In this document: positions 4,467 to 5,990 of the stretch, in pieces
How the letters are laid out: each line of letters starts with the position of its first letter
How positions within the stretch are numbered: position 1 is the stretch's first letter
Assembly: GCA_900550315.1 (NCBI GenBank)
Contig: URRK01000108.1
Span: 1-5,990, forward strand
Direction of reading: 5' to 3'
Origin: an uncultured Oscillospiraceae bacterium
GTDB lineage: Bacteria; Bacillota; Clostridia; Oscillospirales; Acutalibacteraceae
DNA length: 5,990 bases
Notes under the pieces: model-generated
Told to the model about the DNA's origin: nothing
Databases searched by the model: none
Seen by the model: only the letters and a program-made list of their open reading frames with translations
Position numbers and translations under genes: made by a program

Positions 4467-5636
4467 TTACTTTTTGCGGCTTTGTAATATTTTTTCGTAC
4501 CTTATCCAGGCTTTATCTACCGCCTGGCTCCAGGAATAATAAACCTTTTCGCCGGCGGCCTTGCCCAAATTTTCTAAGGCGTTCTGCCGCACGGCCTCTA
4601 CCAGCTTTTTGGCGCAGCTTTCGGCGTTTTCCTCGGCCAACAGGCCGGAGACACCGTCCTGCACCCCTTCGGCGGCACAGCTGCCGCGCACTAACAGGGA
4701 GGCGCAATCGCACGAGGCGGCCTCGCGCACTACTAAACCGGAGGTATCGTAAGTAGAGGGGAACAAAAACAGGTTGGCCCGGCTAAAGTAGGCTTTAATT
4801 TTTTCACGGTCGTAAATGGCGCCGGTAAAAATGGTTCTGTCTCCCAGTCCTAAATTTTTGGCGTACTGCTCAATTACCGGGCGGTCTACCCCGTCGCCCA
4901 CGAAAATGGCTTTAAAGGGCACACCGGCCTTGGCGGTAAGCTGCAGGGTGTCTAAAATCAACTGCAAATTTTTGTACCACATCATTCGGCCTACAAACAA
5001 AAACACCGTTTCGTTCGGGTCTAAGCGGTACAACCGGTTAATTTCATCTATTTGCGGCTGCGGCGCCTTTTCGTGGTCGTAGTCGGTTCCGTTGGGCATT
5101 ACCAAATATTCGCCCTTGTAGCCAAACTGCTCTAAATCGCGCCCCGCCCCTTTCGAAACCACCCAAACCTCATCGGCGTAGCGAATGTTATTCAGGCAAA
5201 ACTGCTTGGCAACCTTGCGCAAAGGGCGGTTGCGCACAAATTTATCAATATCAATATCAAACTTTGTATGGTAAGTAAAAATGGTTGGAATGTGCTTTTG
5301 AAAAACGCCGGTGGCATTCAGCTGCCGCGCTAAAACCATAGAGGCAAAGGGGCAATGCACATGAAAAAGGTCTAAATGCTTTTTTAGCAGCTCGTTAATT
5401 GTGGTAGGCGAAAACGGGTTGCCCACCCGGTAAGGAATTTTGCTCCACACCCCGGTAGAGGAATAACGGTAAACCTCGTAAGGGTAACGATCTACCACAT
5501 GGGGGTATTTGGGGGTAATAACCACCGGAGTGCCGTACCGCTGCTCAATATTTTCAGCGTAGCTTTTTACGGCGTTTGCTACACCATCTATGGTAGGGGG
5601 AAAAGAATCGTTAAACAAACCGATTTTTAAAGACAT
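4467..5636 (-). CDS. GT4-family glycosyltransferase, probably diacylglycerol glucosyltransferase type
   Basis: A 389-residue GT-B enzyme at the family's usual length. It most resembles enzymes that move glucose from UDP-glucose to diacylglycerol at the inner membrane face, making glycolipids that tune the membrane or anchor lipoteichoic acid; this specificity is inferred. Motifs: IGLFNDSFPPTIDGVANAV (5-23, with the acceptor-side glycine loop), FHVHCPF (91-97), TYHTKFDIDIDKF (121-133, typical of this subgroup), PNGTD (181-185), VGRMMWYKN (215-223, R217 and K222 being the expected donor-phosphate ligands), and YDTSGLVVREAA (296-307). In the last, D297 takes the place of the first glutamate of the GT4 E-x7-E motif and E305 is the second, a substitution I associate with this subgroup. 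The ATG has GGAGG nine bases upstream. It is a single-gene unit with its own promoter about 115 bases upstream and a hairpin after its stop. Confidence 0.92.
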   Translation of the reverse strand: MSLKIGLFNDSFPPTIDGVANAVKSYAENIEQRYGTPVVITPKYPHVVDRYPYEVYRYSSTGVWSKIPYRVGNPFSPTTINELLKKHLDLFHVHCPFASMVLARQLNATGVFQKHIPTIFTYHTKFDIDIDKFVRNRPLRKVAKQFCLNNIRYADEVWVVSKGAGRDLEQFGYKGEYLVMPNGTDYDHEKAPQPQIDEINRLYRLDPNETVFLFVGRMMWYKNLQLILDTLQLTAKAGVPFKAIFVGDGVDRPVIEQYAKNLGLGDRTIFTGAIYDREKIKAYFSRANLFLFPSTYDTSGLVVREAASCDCASLLVRGSCAAEGVQDGVSGLLAEENAESCAKKLVEAVRQNALENLGKAAGEKVYYSWSQAVDKAWIRYEKILQSRKK

Positions 5637-5757
5637 TGTTTTATGCCTCCAACCAATACAATTTTTTTGCGGCCCCGTGCGGCAGGCGGCGCGCCCCGCT
5701 AAAGCGAGAAACCAAAGCTAAGAACCACACCACCGCAGCACAGTAACATTTTAGCCT

Positions 5758-5786
5758 ATTGTAACACACTTTTTTAAAAATTGCAA
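5758..5786 (-). promoter_or_regulatory. Promoter of the GT4 glycosyltransferase
   Basis: On the minus strand: -35 TTGCAA (5781-5786, 4 of 6), a 17-bp spacer of A/T tracts, TGT as extended -10, and -10 TACAAT (5758-5763, 5 of 6). The expected start near 5751 gives a long leader. It lies just downstream of a terminator that isolates it from transcription entering from the right. Confidence 0.75.
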
Positions 5787-5840
5787 TGCCGGCCTTGGCC
5801 CGCAAACGGCAAAATGGCAAAAACAACGAGCCACCAAAGC

Positions 5841-5874
5841 AAAAATTGCCCGGCCCCCATTTTTTGGGCCGGGC
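5841..5874 (-). terminator. Intrinsic terminator of a unit lying to the right
   Basis: GCCCGGCCC (5874-5866 in minus reading) and GGGCCGGGC (5856-5848) form a perfect 9-bp all-GC stem with a 9-base loop, and AATTTTT follows on the minus strand (5847-5841). On the plus strand the stem is followed by GTAATAAAATTT, without a U-tract, so the minus direction is favoured. It implies a minus-strand gene ending at or just beyond the right edge. Confidence 0.8.
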
Positions 5875-5990
5875 GTAATAAAATTTAAGCTAAAAAGCAC
5901 TTTTAATGTGGTTTTGTTTGTTTTAGACCAGTAAAATTTATTCTAAGCCTAAATTTGCCCAACCTAAAGGCAATGAAACCCATTTAAAGC

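Larger units (their letters stand above)
5637..5990. other. 354-base region upstream of the GT4 glycosyltransferase
   Basis: No credible gene. It holds a leader of about 115 bases with a GGAGG ribosome binding site (5646-5650), a very GC-rich patch (about 5669-5698) in which I see no convincing stem, the promoter, a short AT/GC mixed stretch, and the terminator at 5841-5874. The remaining 116 bases to the right edge are AT-rich with stops in every frame; a minus-strand frame entering from the edge ends with TAA at 5940-5938 and could be the last 16 codons of a gene, but its codons do not match the neighbours. Confidence 0.6.

Noticed and set aside
5641..5826. Minus-strand 61-codon frame upstream of the GT4 gene
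   Set aside because: It spans the promoter and would begin upstream of the expected transcription start; no ribosome binding site and no recognisable protein character.
5938..5988. Possible last 16 codons of a minus-strand gene entering from the right (…GWANLGLE, stop TAA)
   Set aside because: The position relative to the terminator at 5841-5874 is sensible, but codons such as GCA, GGT and CCT differ from the GCC/GGC-rich neighbours, and 51 bases are too few to support a call.

Overview
The window looks like chromosomal DNA from a low- to mid-GC Gram-positive bacterium, most likely a Clostridia-type Bacillota. The grounds are purine-rich Shine-Dalgarno sequences (GGAGG), TTG and GTG starts alongside ATG, sigma-A type promoters with a TG extended -10 and 17-bp spacers, and intrinsic terminators. 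The protein types fit too. This is inferred from style, not from a marker gene. All five supported genes read leftward on the minus strand, and no plus-strand gene, RNA gene, CRISPR array or mobile element is convincing.

From right to left in the direction of transcription: an intrinsic terminator near 5850 closes a unit lying outside the window. A promoter near 5760-5786 then drives a GT4-family glycosyltransferase (4467-5636) of the type that glucosylates diacylglycerol. A long hairpin follows its stop, and then a 378-base intergenic region with a 33-bp tandem repeat carrying two TTTAC-N-GTAAA dyads. Next comes a promoter (4147-4175) and a six-span membrane protein with YjdF/DUF2238-like polar motifs (3312-4088, GTG start). 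A second promoter (3280-3308) sits immediately before a strong terminator-like hairpin, and both lie ahead of an AEC-family (auxin efflux carrier type) permease (2287-3216). After that permease comes a structured 215-base gap and a strong promoter overlapped by an 18-bp dyad. This promoter starts a two-gene unit: a WbuB/WcaI-like GT4 glycosyltransferase (860-2071, TTG start) joined by a 4-base ATGA overlap to a second GT4 glycosyltransferase that runs off the left edge (1-863).

The left pair looks like the start or middle of a surface-polysaccharide (capsule, exopolysaccharide or wall glycan) operon. The right-hand glycosyltransferase is more likely a membrane-glycolipid enzyme. The two central membrane proteins have no clear functional link to either. 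Each unit seems to have its own promoter, so the window is a set of neighbouring envelope-related units rather than one operon. I found no evidence of a new multi-gene system. The observations most worth checking are regulatory: the promoter-then-terminator arrangement ahead of the AEC gene, the dyad on the glycosyltransferase promoter, and the 33-bp repeats.
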